Positions 48,469 to 57,744 of a stretch of DNA of 64,000 bases are shown here, piece by piece. A program made the translations under genes and the position numbers. Numbering within the stretch: position 1 is the first letter of the stretch; every line of letters begins with the position of its first letter. The notes beneath the pieces were generated by a model that ran no database searches, had not been told where the DNA came from, and saw nothing but the letters and a program-made list of their open reading frames with translations. Source of the stretch: Leifsonia sp. fls2-241-R2A-40a (GTDB lineage: Bacteria; Actinomycetota; Actinomycetes; Actinomycetales; Microbacteriaceae); NCBI RefSeq assembly GCF_030209575.1, contig NZ_JARVRS010000001.1:2046001-2110000 (forward strand), given 5' to 3'.

Positions 48469-50790
48469 TCACCCGGCGACGACCGAGCAGTCGTCGTAGA
48501 CGATCGAGCCCGTCGCCGACGTCTGGTTCGTCGAGTAGATCTGGGGCACCATCCGCTCGCCCGAGCGTTGGGCGGTTCCCGCCCAGGTGACCTTCGTCCA
48601 GGTGCCGGCGGGAAGCGAGGCGATGCTGGTCGACGGGAGGTGGACGTCGCTGCTGAAGTTCTGGGTGTACTCGAGGAACTCAGCCCGGATGTTCAGCCCG
48701 CTTGCGCTCGGGCGGACCCAGCACGATGCGGTGTAGACGGTCCCGGCGGCGGAGTTCGCGACGACGGTGTTCTGAGTAAGGCCGACCAGACCGGGTGACG
48801 CGGTGGGCGCGGTGACGCGAAGGGCGGAAACCCCGCCGTGCACGGGGGACGCGACCGTCGCGAGCGTGCCCGTGACGAACGCCTTCCAGCCTCCTGCTCC
48901 CGACTCGAATCCGGGGTCCGGGAGGAGCTGCGTGGGCGTCGGCGGCGGGGGAGGCGGCGGGGTCGTGGATGCGACCGGGCTGACGACGACGTCCGCCTGG
49001 GTGCCGTAGCCCGCCGCATTGATGGCGCGGACGGTGTACTGGAAGTGGAACCCGTTGGGCAGTCCTGTGACGGTCGCGCTGCGCGCAGTACTCGGCACCA
49101 GCGTCGTCGCGCCGGTGTTGCCGTTACGGATCTCGTACTGGGTGATCGGGAGGTTGCCGTCGCTCGCCGGGGGCGAGAACGAGATCACGCCGCCGCCGTC
49201 CGTCGAGACGGCCGAGACGGACGTGGGCGGGCTCGGCACGGTGTACGGCGTCTGCGGTGTCCCGACCGTGAACGTCGAGGTGGCGGGGGCGCTGACGTTG
49301 CCGCTGGTGTCGACGGCCCAGACCGCCGCCGTGTACTGACCGGCGGTCAGCTTCGGCGATGTCGCCGAGGTCGCACTCCCGTCGGAGAGCGGGATACCGC
49401 CGAGGATGCTCACAGCGGAAGCAGGACCGGGCGACACCCTCGCGATGGTGTGAGCGACGTCGGACGACGCCGACGGCTTCCAGCTGATCGTGGGCGTTGA
49501 CCCGGCACCTACTGTCACGCCGCTGGCAGCCGTCGGCGCGACCGCATCCGAACGCAGCTGCCAGAGCAGCGTGCCGGTCATCGGGTTGGAGTTGGGGAGT
49601 CCGGCGCAGCGCTCGGAGAAGGTGATCTTCGCCATCTCGACCAGGCCCAGCGCATCGACGATGAGGTTCTCGACGTCGATCGTCCCGGTCATCGGCGCGC
49701 CGCAGGAGTGGCTGTCCAATGTCACCTGGAAGCCGTACTGGGTCGTCGGCACCGGCCCGTCCCAGGGTGCGGTGGTGTGAACGCCGGACGTGATCGGGGG
49801 GCCGTTGCTGGCCGGCCCTCCGCCGGGCGGCGTGATGACGATCTGGGCGTTCTTGGACGCGTCGGTGGAGGCCGCCGTCCAGGCGTACCCGCCGTAGAAG
49901 GTCGACTCCGCGACGATGTAGGGGCCGTTCGCGTACGTGTTGGTGGCGCCGAGATCCAGGGGGTCGGCACCGGAGGTGGTGATAGACGACGTCCCGATCG
50001 CTGCCGCTCCGGTCAGGGCGACCGACTGCGTAGAACCGCCGACGGCGATGTGCATCGTGGCGGTCCGCGGTCCGGCGGTTTTGGGCGAGAATCCGACTTT
50101 CCACGAGCATGTCGCCCCGGCAGCGAGGCTGCTGCCGCAGGTGCTGTGGGACGCCGTGAAGTCGGCGGCGCCCGTACCGGCGAACGCCGGAGCGCCGAGG
50201 GAGATCGTGGACGACGTGGTGTTGTGCACCCACTCGGCTTGCTGAGCGGGCACGCTGGAGAAGCCGATCGGCGTGGCCGGGAAGGCGAGCGTCCGTGCGC
50301 CCAGATCGACGCCGCCCGGGTGCGGCTCGTTCATGCTGACCTCGCCGATGCCCTGCAGCACGAGGTCGAAGGTGTAGAGCTGGCCGATGCTGTTCCACTG
50401 CAGGTCGCGGATGTCGAGCTCTCCGGTGAACCCGCTCGTGGAACCGCCGGCGTCGAGGCGCACCTGCGGCTGGGCGCTGTCGGACTGGTTTCCGTTGACG
50501 ACGGCGTAGTCGCCCATCCGCAGCGGTTGCCCCGGGGGTGGTGTGACCGTCACGGAGACGGCGGACGTCCCGACCGAAATGCCCCGCGAGAGGGTGCCGT
50601 AGTACAACTTCGCCGCACCGTTGTCGCCGAACTGGAAGGCGGGCTGGGAGGACTGATCGACGCCGAACTTGATCGAGAGGACCGGCGGCACGGTTCCGGC
50701 CTGCGCACTGGTCGCGGTCAGCGCGGTCGCTATCAACGACAGCGCTCCGACCACCGCCGCGATCGCCGCCGTGTGCGCCGTTCTCCGCAT
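48469..50790 (-). CDS. Large secreted protein with anchor-D-like, FN3 and CBM-like domains
   Basis: 773 residues with a signal peptide ending near TSAQA-GT. An N-terminal beta domain is followed by a choice-of-anchor D (ASPM/Hydin-like) domain around residues 200-290 (STCGSSLAAGATCSWKVGFSPKTAGPRTATMHI). A fibronectin type III domain lies at about 545-635 (PPTSVSAVSTDGGGVISFSPPASDGNLPITQYEI). A Pro-rich linker follows. The C-terminal jelly-roll, CBM4-like domain starts LLPDPGFESGAGGW. No catalytic motif is seen; surface binding or adhesion is likely. Confidence 0.8.
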   Translation of the reverse strand: MRRTAHTAAIAAVVGALSLIATALTATSAQAGTVPPVLSIKFGVDQSSQPAFQFGDNGAAKLYYGTLSRGISVGTSAVSVTVTPPPGQPLRMGDYAVVNGNQSDSAQPQVRLDAGGSTSGFTGELDIRDLQWNSIGQLYTFDLVLQGIGEVSMNEPHPGGVDLGARTLAFPATPIGFSSVPAQQAEWVHNTTSSTISLGAPAFAGTGAADFTASHSTCGSSLAAGATCSWKVGFSPKTAGPRTATMHIAVGGSTQSVALTGAAAIGTSSITTSGADPLDLGATNTYANGPYIVAESTFYGGYAWTAASTDASKNAQIVITPPGGGPASNGPPITSGVHTTAPWDGPVPTTQYGFQVTLDSHSCGAPMTGTIDVENLIVDALGLVEMAKITFSERCAGLPNSNPMTGTLLWQLRSDAVAPTAASGVTVGAGSTPTISWKPSASSDVAHTIARVSPGPASAVSILGGIPLSDGSATSATSPKLTAGQYTAAVWAVDTSGNVSAPATSTFTVGTPQTPYTVPSPPTSVSAVSTDGGGVISFSPPASDGNLPITQYEIRNGNTGATTLVPSTARSATVTGLPNGFHFQYTVRAINAAGYGTQADVVVSPVASTTPPPPPPPTPTQLLPDPGFESGAGGWKAFVTGTLATVASPVHGGVSALRVTAPTASPGLVGLTQNTVVANSAAGTVYTASCWVRPSASGLNIRAEFLEYTQNFSSDVHLPSTSIASLPAGTWTKVTWAGTAQRSGERMVPQIYSTNQTSATGSIVYDDCSVVAG

Positions 50791-50907
50791 ACCGCCCCCA
50801 ACGCTCGATGCCAGGGGCGCCAACGCGCACCCGGCCGCGAGGTTACGCCGGCGGGCACTCGTGCACAAGAGTTATGAGTAAATCTCATCGAGACCGTACC
50901 CGGATGC

Positions 50908-51600
50908 TCAGCGACGGCGGACCGCGTAGCGATGCTCGGGGCGCCCGGTTGCGCCGTAACGCAGCTCCAGGCGGAGGACGTCGCTCTGCTCCAGCTGGGT
51001 GAGCGCGCGCTGGGCGGTCGCACGGCTGATGCCGACCGCCGCCGCGATCTCGCTGGCCGAGCTGCTGTCCGCGCCGGCGGCGACTGCGTCGTAGACCGCC
51101 TGGAGTGTCGGCGCCAAGCGGCGGAGGGCTTCCGTCTGGCCGCCGGGCGGCGACCGGAGCAGGTCGAAGACACGGTCCACATCCTGTTGCGTCGCCTCGG
51201 CAGGGAAGGCGGCGAGGTCGTCGTGCGCCTTGCGGAAGGCGGTGAGCCGCCCGGAGAGCTCGGCGAAGCCGAAGGGCTTGACGAGGTAGTGCAGCGCTCC
51301 GAGCTGGACCGCGAGCTTGACCGTCGGGATGTCGTTCGCCGCCGAGATCACGATGACGGCGGGAGGGGCCGGATCGGCGAGGAGGCGTCGCACCACCTCC
51401 AGGCCGTCGCCGTCGGGAAGGTAGATGTCGATCAGTACGAGGTCCGGGCGCAGCGACTCGGCCAGGTCGATGGCCTCAGCGGCCGTGTGCGCTTGCCCAG
51501 CCACGCGGAAGCCGGGCACGGCCTGGACGAAGCCGACGTGGACGCTGGCCACACGGAAGTCGTCGTCGACGACCAGCACGGAGAGCGGGGCGCCGTTCAC
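50908..51600 (-). CDS. CitB/DctR-type response regulator
   Basis: A 230-residue two-component regulator. The receiver domain has the acidic pocket VVDDDF, the phospho-acceptor in LVLIDIYLPDGDG and the Lys in YLVKPFGFAEL. The C-terminal HTH (SASEIAAAVGISRATAQRALTQLEQSDV) is of the CitB/DcuR kind. It overlaps the sensor kinase gene by ATGA. The likely targets are the divergent ABC transporter genes, whose upstream region holds 12-bp direct repeats. Confidence 0.9.
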   Translation of the reverse strand: MNGAPLSVLVVDDDFRVASVHVGFVQAVPGFRVAGQAHTAAEAIDLAESLRPDLVLIDIYLPDGDGLEVVRRLLADPAPPAVIVISAANDIPTVKLAVQLGALHYLVKPFGFAELSGRLTAFRKAHDDLAAFPAEATQQDVDRVFDLLRSPPGGQTEALRRLAPTLQAVYDAVAAGADSSSASEIAAAVGISRATAQRALTQLEQSDVLRLELRYGATGRPEHRYAVRRR

Positions 51601-53201
51601 GAGCGGACCCCCGCCGTCGTCGTGGTGCTGGGAAGCACGACCTCGAACGTCGCGCCGCCGTCCCCGGAGACGGTCACCGTCCCGCCCAGCTTTGTGACCG
51701 TCGAGTGCACGAGTGAGAGCCCGAGGCCGCTGTGACGGACGAGCGACCCGCGCTTGGTGGTGTAGCCGTTCTCGAAGATCCGGGGGATCTCGGCGCTCGG
51801 GACGCCCGGGCCGTTGTCGGAGACGCGGAGGGTCAGCGCGCTCGCCGTCTCGATGATGCTGATGACGACCCGGCGGGGGGCTGTGGCGGACGCCAGGGCG
51901 TCGAAGGCGTTGTCGATCAGGTTGCCCAGGATGGTCGTGAGGGCCTGGACCCGGTCAGGCGTTTCGCCGAGGTCGGTGTCCGGGGAGATGACCAGTTCGA
52001 TGCCGCGCTCGTTCGCTTCGGCAGCCTTTCCGAGGAGCAGGCCGATGACCATGGGGGCGCCGATGTGCGTGCGCAGTGTGTTGTCCAGGTCGGCGGTCGT
52101 CCCGCGGATCTCCGTCAGATACTGACGAGCCTCCTCAGTGCGACCCAGTTCGAGCAGACCCGAGAGCGCATGCATCCGGTTGGAGAACTCGTGCTGCTGG
52201 GCGCGGATCGACTCGGTGAAGCTGCGCTCGCCGTCGAGCTCGCGGGTCAGGCCGGTGAGCTCGGTGCGGTCCTGGAGGGTGAACACCGCCCCGTGTGCGC
52301 GTCCGGCGAGGGAGACGGGCATGCGGTTGATGACGAGCACGTGCTCGTCGGTGACCACGATCGCGTCCTTCACCTCCGTCGTCCCGGTGAGCGTGTCGCG
52401 GATCGGACTGGCCGCGAGCACGTCGTCCAGGCGGCGGCCGCGGGCGCCCTCCGGGAGGCGGAGCAGTCGCTGGGCCTCGTCGTTGACCACGGTGATCCGG
52501 CCGGCCGGGTCGATGGCGATGACGCCCTCCCGGATGCCGTGGAGGGTCGCTTCCCGCTCCTGCAGCAGCCGCGCGATCTCATCCAGTTCGAGGCCGAACG
52601 TGCGGCGCTTGAGAAGGCTGGCCAGCGCGAACGACGCGAGCGCGCCGATGGCCAGCACCAGTGCGAACCACAGTGCGTACGAGGGGAGCTCGTTCAGCAG
52701 TTCGCCCGAGACGCTGCTCTCGCGGATCCCGACGGACACTTCGCCGATCACCCGGTCGCCCGTCCCGAACATCGGGACGCGGGCGTTCGCGTTGACGCCG
52801 GTGGCTCCGCTGTCGGTTCCCAGGTGCACCTTGCCGTCACGCGCGACGATCGGCTCGGAGACCTTCTTGCCGATGAGGGATGGATCCGGGTGGGTGTGCC
52901 GCACCCGGTTCAGGTCGATGACGACGACATAGGCGGCGCCCGTGCGGTTCGCGGTCTGCGACGCGAGCGACTGCATCGTCGCCTCGCACCCGGCGGAGGG
53001 GGTCGTCATGCACGACTGGATGGCGGGCATGCCCGCGAACGTCTGGGCGATCCCCGCCGCCCTCGCCTGGTAGTCCGCATCGAGGTTCGCGCGGGCGGTC
53101 TGCGCGAACAGTACGAAGCCGATGACCATCGAGGCGGTCAGGATCGCCACCTGAGCCAGGAGTATCTGGCTCGACAGTCGTCGGATCCGTCGTCGCATCA
53201 C
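51597..53201 (-). CDS. CitA/DcuS-type sensor histidine kinase
   Basis: 534 residues. One membrane helix (about 15-33), an extracytoplasmic PAS-like sensor domain with GTDSGATGVNANARVPMF, a second helix (about 176-195) and a cytoplasmic PAS domain follow in order. The phospho-acceptor His is in QQHEFSNRMHALSGLLELG, and the HATPase boxes are NLIDNAFDAL, DNGPGVP and GLGLSLV. This architecture usually senses citrate or C4-dicarboxylates. Here it faces a NitT/TauT-type ABC transporter rather than a dicarboxylate carrier. Confidence 0.92.
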   Translation of the reverse strand: MMRRRIRRLSSQILLAQVAILTASMVIGFVLFAQTARANLDADYQARAAGIAQTFAGMPAIQSCMTTPSAGCEATMQSLASQTANRTGAAYVVVIDLNRVRHTHPDPSLIGKKVSEPIVARDGKVHLGTDSGATGVNANARVPMFGTGDRVIGEVSVGIRESSVSGELLNELPSYALWFALVLAIGALASFALASLLKRRTFGLELDEIARLLQEREATLHGIREGVIAIDPAGRITVVNDEAQRLLRLPEGARGRRLDDVLAASPIRDTLTGTTEVKDAIVVTDEHVLVINRMPVSLAGRAHGAVFTLQDRTELTGLTRELDGERSFTESIRAQQHEFSNRMHALSGLLELGRTEEARQYLTEIRGTTADLDNTLRTHIGAPMVIGLLLGKAAEANERGIELVISPDTDLGETPDRVQALTTILGNLIDNAFDALASATAPRRVVISIIETASALTLRVSDNGPGVPSAEIPRIFENGYTTKRGSLVRHSGLGLSLVHSTVTKLGGTVTVSGDGGATFEVVLPSTTTTAGVRS

Positions 53202-53243
53202 AGGAAATCATGTCACCCGGCGACGGCCGCCGCCTGTGAGCAC

Positions 53244-53274
53244 AACGCGCAGAACCCGAGTGAACGCGCAGAAC
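53244..53274 (+). repeat. 12-bp direct repeats in the TCS/ABC intergenic region
   Basis: AACGCGCAGAAC occurs at 53244-53255 and again at 53263-53274, 19 bases apart. They lie in the 163-base gap between the sensor kinase and the ABC genes and are candidate sites for the CitB-type regulator. Confidence 0.5.
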
Positions 53275-53364
53275 GGAGCGAATGGCGCACAAGCGCGACG
53301 CGCACACCGTCTCGGGGCGAGCATCGGTTCTCGACACACCCGCAAGACAGAGAGGTCTTTCGAC

Positions 53365-54219
53365 ATGGGCGACCAGCGACCCCACCACACGACGGGCTCA
53401 CCGGGGGCGGAGCAACCGGCCGGCATCGAGATCGTCGGCTTGACCAAACGGTTCCTCACCCCCAAGGGCGACACCTTCACCGCCATCCACGACGTCACGC
53501 TGACCGTGGAGCCCGGGCAGTTCTGCGCCATCGTCGGCCCGACCGGCTGCGGCAAGTCCACGACGCTCGCCCAGGTGTCCGGCCTGGAACGGCCGAGCGC
53601 AGGAACGGTGAGCGTCGGCGGACGCATCGTCGAGGGCATCACCAGCGGCGTGAGCTACATGTTCCAGGCCGACTCCCTGTTCCCCTGGAAGACGGTCCTC
53701 GGGAACGTGATGATCGGGCCCGTGCTCGTCGGCACGCCCAAGAAGGAGGCGGAGGCGCTCGCCATGGACTGGCTGCGCCGCGTCGGGCTCGCCGGCTTCG
53801 AGGACCGCTACCCGCACCAGCTCTCCGGCGGGATGCGCAAGCGCGTCGCGATGGCGGCCTCGCTGATCAACAACCCGCGCATCCTCCTCATGGACGAGCC
53901 GTTCGGCGCGCTCGACGTGCAGACCAAGGCGATCATGCAGACCGAGCTGCTCGGCCTGTGGGAGGAGCTGCGGCCGTCGGTGCTGTTCATCACGCACGAC
54001 CTCGACGAGGCCGTCGCGCTCTCGGACCGGGTCGTCATCATGACCAGCAGCCCGGGCACCGTCAAGGACGTCTTCGACGTCGACCTGCCCCGCCCCCGCG
54101 GCGACGTGCAGGAGATCCGCCACGAGGAGCGCTTCCTCGAGATCCAGGGCCGCATCTGGGAGTCGCTGCGCGACGAAGTGACGCGGGCCTACCAGCAGAC
54201 GGCAGGGGCGGCGGCGTGA
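53365..54219 (+). CDS. ABC transporter ATP-binding protein (SsuB/TauB type)
   Basis: A 284-residue ATPase. Walker A is GPTGCGKST, the signature is LSGGMRKRVAMAASLI, Walker B is ILLMDEPFGALD and the switch is THDLDEAV. AGAGAGG lies 8 bases before ATG 53365; the longer reading frame from 53236 has no support. It is the first gene of a three-gene import operon and overlaps the permease gene by GTGA. Confidence 0.93.
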   Translation: MGDQRPHHTTGSPGAEQPAGIEIVGLTKRFLTPKGDTFTAIHDVTLTVEPGQFCAIVGPTGCGKSTTLAQVSGLERPSAGTVSVGGRIVEGITSGVSYMFQADSLFPWKTVLGNVMIGPVLVGTPKKEAEALAMDWLRRVGLAGFEDRYPHQLSGGMRKRVAMAASLINNPRILLMDEPFGALDVQTKAIMQTELLGLWEELRPSVLFITHDLDEAVALSDRVVIMTSSPGTVKDVFDVDLPRPRGDVQEIRHEERFLEIQGRIWESLRDEVTRAYQQTAGAAA

Positions 54220-55127
54220 GCACCATGACCAGTACATCCAGAACCACCACGACCAGCCCGCCGGCCACCGCGGAGTCCGCCGGACAGCGGCACGAGATCG
54301 AGCTGCAGCTCGCCGGCCGGCGCGCTCGCCGGCGTCGCACCGCGTGGGTGTGGGTCGGCCGCATCGGGGTCGCCGTCTTCGTCATCGGCGGCTGGCAGTG
54401 GTTCACCTCCGCCGGCTGGGTCGACAAGTTCTTCTACGGACAGCCGTCCGGTATCTGGGACAGCCTGGTCCGTCTGTTCACTCAGGGGACCGCGTTCGGG
54501 ACCATCTGGGAGAACCTCTGGATCACCGTCCAGGAGGCGTTCCTCGGCTTCATCGCCGGAACCATCGCGGGTGTCGTCATCGGCATCCTGTTCGGCTCCA
54601 ACCGCTACCTCGCGTCGGTGTTCGGCCCGTACATCAAGATCGTCAACTCGATTCCGCGCATCGTCCTCGGGTCGATCTTCATCGTCGCGTTCGGGCTCGG
54701 CGTCCTCCCGAAGGTGCTCCTCGCCGCGGTGCTCGTGTTCTTCGTCGTGTTCTTCAACGCCTTCCAGGGTGTTCGGGAGGTCGACCAGAACCTGATCGCC
54801 AACGTGCGAGTGCTGGGCGCATCCCCGTTCCAGGTGGCGCGTCACGTCACCATCCCGTCGGCGATGACGTGGATCATCGCGAGCCTGCACACCGCGTTCG
54901 GCTTCGCCATCATCGGCGCGCTCGTGGCCGAAGTCCTCGGGGCGCAGCACGGCATCGGCCTCATCATCAGCCAATCGCAGGGCAATTTCGACCCGAACAC
55001 CGTGTTCGCCTGCATGGTGATCGTCGCCGTCGTGACCCTGATCGCCGAGTACCTGATCACCCTCCTCGAGAAGGCCCTGCTGAAGTGGCGGCCGCCGAGC
55101 CGCTCCGAATCGGCCCAGGCCATCTGA
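54216..55127 (+). CDS. ABC transporter permease (SsuC/TauC type)
   Basis: 303 residues from GTG 54216 (ATG 54225 is possible). After a basic cytoplasmic N-terminus, six membrane helices follow. The EAA loop contacting the ATPase is NLIANVRVLGASPFQVARHVTIPSAMTWI. It belongs to the nitrate/sulfonate/taurine importer class; the substrate class is not decided by the sequence. Confidence 0.92.
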   Translation: MSTMTSTSRTTTTSPPATAESAGQRHEIELQLAGRRARRRRTAWVWVGRIGVAVFVIGGWQWFTSAGWVDKFFYGQPSGIWDSLVRLFTQGTAFGTIWENLWITVQEAFLGFIAGTIAGVVIGILFGSNRYLASVFGPYIKIVNSIPRIVLGSIFIVAFGLGVLPKVLLAAVLVFFVVFFNAFQGVREVDQNLIANVRVLGASPFQVARHVTIPSAMTWIIASLHTAFGFAIIGALVAEVLGAQHGIGLIISQSQGNFDPNTVFACMVIVAVVTLIAEYLITLLEKALLKWRPPSRSESAQAI

Positions 55128-55204
55128 TCCCCGGCCTCGCGCCGACCCCGAACCTGCAACGACGCAGACCGCCGGCTCGCCGGCACCACGAAAGGAACAT
55201 CCAC

Positions 55205-56302
55205 ATGAAGAAGCGCACCATCGGTGTCATCGCGGCGGCGGGGATCGTCGCCCTGGCACTGTCCGCCTGCAGCTCGGGTGCCGGAGGCGCGGCATCCTCC
55301 GGCGGCAGCTCGGACAGCGCGTCGATGCCGACCGTCAAGATGATGGTCGGCGGGATCGACAAGCAGATCTACCTCCCGTACCAGCTCGCCCAGAGCCTCG
55401 GCTTCTACAAGAAGTACGGCGTGAACATGGAGCTGTCGACCGAGCAGAACGGCGGCGTCGGCGCCGAGGAGGCCATGGCGTCCGGCCAGGTCGACATGGC
55501 CGGAGCCTGGTACATCCACACCGTCGACTTCCAGTCGAAGGGCAAGAAGGTCGTCAACCTCGTCCAGCTCTCCGGTGCCCCGGGCGAGCGGGTCATGTGC
55601 AGCCCGAAGGCGGGCGTCAACTCGGCCGCCGACTTCAAGGGCAAGAACATGGGCGTCACCGATCTCGGTTCCGGCACCGACGAGCTGACCCAGTTCCTCG
55701 CCGCGAAGGCCGGGGTCGACAAGAAGCAGTACAACACCATCGCCGTCCACGCCGGTTCGACCGCCATCGCGGCCATCCAGCGCGGTTCGGCGGACTGCGT
55801 GATGACCACCCAGCCGACGGTCGGCGCTCTCACCTCGCAGAAGCTCGCCGTCACCGGCGTTGATCTCGCTACCACGAAGGGGGCGACCAAGGCCCTCGGC
55901 GGCGCGTGGCCCGCGGCCGGCCTGCTCGCCAACGAGAGCTGGGTGAAGAGCCACGAGGATGCCGCCCAGAAGGTCGTCGACGCGCTCGTCGCCACGATGC
56001 ACTGGATCTCCACGCACAGCGCGGCCGACATCGCGAACAAGCTGCCCCAGGACTTCGTGCAGAACAGCACGATCACCAAGCAGCAGTACATCGACGGCCT
56101 CACCACCGACAAGGGGCAGTTCCTCCCGGACGGCATCATGCCGGCGGGCGGCCCGAAGGTGATCTTCGACATGGAGAAGACCCTCGGCGTCGACACCTCG
56201 AACGTGAAGATCTCGGACACGTTCACGAACAAGTACGCGGACGCGGCCCTCAAACTCGAGGGTCTCACCGCCACCACCAAGCCGGCCGGCGCGAACGGCT
56301 GA
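55205..56302 (+). CDS. ABC transporter substrate-binding lipoprotein (SsuA/NMT1-like)
   Basis: A 365-residue binding protein. The signal peptide ends in the lipobox ALSAC (Cys about 22). MVGGIDKQIYLPYQLAQSLGFYKKYGVNMEL starts the NMT1/SsuA fold, with GSGTDELTQFLAAKAGVD further on. AAAGGA precedes the ATG by 9 bases. It completes the importer begun at 53365. Related proteins bind sulfonates, nitrate, thiamin precursors or aromatic acids; the ligand is open. Confidence 0.92.
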   Translation: MKKRTIGVIAAAGIVALALSACSSGAGGAASSGGSSDSASMPTVKMMVGGIDKQIYLPYQLAQSLGFYKKYGVNMELSTEQNGGVGAEEAMASGQVDMAGAWYIHTVDFQSKGKKVVNLVQLSGAPGERVMCSPKAGVNSAADFKGKNMGVTDLGSGTDELTQFLAAKAGVDKKQYNTIAVHAGSTAIAAIQRGSADCVMTTQPTVGALTSQKLAVTGVDLATTKGATKALGGAWPAAGLLANESWVKSHEDAAQKVVDALVATMHWISTHSAADIANKLPQDFVQNSTITKQQYIDGLTTDKGQFLPDGIMPAGGPKVIFDMEKTLGVDTSNVKISDTFTNKYADAALKLEGLTATTKPAGANG

Positions 56303-56315
56303 TCCCAAGCCAGGG

Positions 56316-56352
56316 GGACCGGCCCGTTCCAACCATCCACACGGGCCGGTCC
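56316..56352 (+). terminator. Terminator of the ABC transporter operon
   Basis: GGACCGGCCCGT and ACGGGCCGGTCC form a 12-bp stem with a 13-base loop, 13 bases after the binding-protein gene, followed by a pyrimidine-rich tail. Confidence 0.75.
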
Positions 56353-56437
56353 TCCTCGTCGTCCTTCTCCTCGTCGACGCCTTCGGAATCGCCGCATCTT
56401 AGAGGCCTCTTAGCGGTCGAGGGGGATAGTGGGCTCC

Positions 56438-57070
56438 ATGATCGCGCACGCCTCCATCCCGTTCCTCGACGCCTCGAGTTGGCTGCACGCCTTCGGACCC
56501 TGGGTGCTCGTCGGGATCGCCGTCGTGATCTTCATCGAGTCCGGGGTCCTGTTCCCCTTCCTGCCAGGGGATTCGCTGCTGATCACCGCGGCCATCCTCG
56601 CGCCGCAACTCGGCATCCAGGTCTGGCAGATCGCCGTCGTCGCCGTGGTCGCCGCCTTCCTCGGCGACCAGACCGGGTACTGGATCGGCAAGCGATTCGG
56701 GCGGGGGCTGTTCAAGCCCGACGCCCGCGTGCTGAAGACGGAACGTCTGAAGGCCGCGGAGGCGTTCTTCGCCAAGTACGGGGGACCGTCGCTGGTGCTC
56801 GGACGCTTCGTGCCCTTCGTCCGCACCTACGTGCCGCTTTCCGCCGGGATCGCGGCGATGCCCTACCGCCGCTTCCTGCTGTGGAACGCCCTGGGCGGCG
56901 TGAGTTGGGTGATCGTGATGGTCGTCGTGGGCGTGCTGCTCGGAGGGATCCCGTTCATCGCGAACAACATCGACGTGCTGATGATCGTCGTCGTGGTGCT
57001 CTCGATCGCGCCGATCGCCATCAGCGCGCTCCGCCGGCGTCGCGTGCGAGCCCGAACCAGCCAGGAGTAG
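56438..57070 (+). CDS. DedA family membrane protein
   Basis: A 210-residue DedA/SNARE-associated-domain protein with five or six membrane segments. FIESGVLFPFLPGDSLL, FLGDQTGYWIGKRFG and FGRFVPFVRTYVPLSAGIAAMPYRRFLLWNALGG-type motifs are seen (the sequence reads LGRFVPFVRTYVPLSAG). Members act as flippases or in membrane homeostasis. ATG 56438 is used; GTG 56429 is possible. It is a single gene. Confidence 0.92.
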   Translation: MIAHASIPFLDASSWLHAFGPWVLVGIAVVIFIESGVLFPFLPGDSLLITAAILAPQLGIQVWQIAVVAVVAAFLGDQTGYWIGKRFGRGLFKPDARVLKTERLKAAEAFFAKYGGPSLVLGRFVPFVRTYVPLSAGIAAMPYRRFLLWNALGGVSWVIVMVVVGVLLGGIPFIANNIDVLMIVVVVLSIAPIAISALRRRRVRARTSQE

Positions 57071-57187
57071 TGCGGCCGGGTCGGGCTGCACACCGGCTGT
57101 CCGTACGTTCAGCAGCCGCTATGGTCAGCTAAAGACGGAAATCAGGGACGCCGGTGGAAGCGTTCGGATTTCGACCGGGAGGTGATC

Positions 57188-57361
57188 ATGACCGTGCCAC
57201 CTTCTCAGCCGGCCCGACGAATCACTCGCGCTTCGAGGGCGGTTCTGAGCCGCCTGGTGCGAGTGCTGATGATCGTGGGCAGCTCGCTCAACGGGTCGCG
57301 CTCAGGCGACGAGCAAGCGCGCGCTCTGTACGAACGCCGGGACCGGGACTACAGGCCCTGA
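57188..57361 (+). CDS. Small basic protein with strong ribosome-binding site
   Basis: A 57-residue ORF with GGAGGTGATC ideally placed ahead of ATG 57188. It begins MTVPPSQPARRITRASRAVL, has a short hydrophobic run (LVRVLMIVGSSL) and ends ALYERRDRDYRP. The C-terminal YxxRxDYRP-like end recurs in short actinobacterial proteins of unknown role. The near-perfect Shine-Dalgarno is the main support. Confidence 0.6.
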   Translation: MTVPPSQPARRITRASRAVLSRLVRVLMIVGSSLNGSRSGDEQARALYERRDRDYRP

Positions 57362-57397
57362 AAGGCCCCGCGCCGGACGCGGGCACCCTCTGCTCAC

Positions 57398-57691
57398 TCA
57401 CTGGTCCTCCATCCGCAGCTGATCCCGCCGGCCCGCTCGTCGACCGAGCACCCATCCGAGGACGCCCGCGACCAGCAGGAGACCGGCGATCACGCACAGG
57501 GCGCCGGTCGCCCGCCTCGGCGTCAGTGGATACATGCCGCTGAAGGAGAAGGTCTCGCCACTCAGAGGCGCGTAGGCGGTCCAGCCGAATGTGCCGAATG
57601 TGACGGGCGCGAACAGCAGCACTCCGGCGCCTACCAACACCAAGATGGCCGCTGCACCGAGCACGACCCACATCCACAATCTCGCCCGCAT
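57398..57691 (-). CDS. Small two-helix membrane protein
   Basis: 97 residues with membrane helices at about 8-30 and 62-84, separated by an extracytoplasmic loop (FGTFGWTAYAPLSGETFSFSGMYPLTP). The tail is basic. No family was recognised. It converges with the small basic protein gene. Confidence 0.65.
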   Translation of the reverse strand: MRARLWMWVVLGAAAILVLVGAGVLLFAPVTFGTFGWTAYAPLSGETFSFSGMYPLTPRRATGALCVIAGLLLVAGVLGWVLGRRAGRRDQLRMEDQ

Positions 57692-57744
57692 GCGCTCACG
57701 TTATCGACATCGGGGTCGGGATCGCTCAAGCCTTCTCTGAGCGG

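Noticed and set aside
47155-48798. 547-residue plus-strand frame over the DMT transporter
   Set aside because: Shadow frame rich in Asp/Arg/His; the minus-strand frame gives a clear membrane protein.
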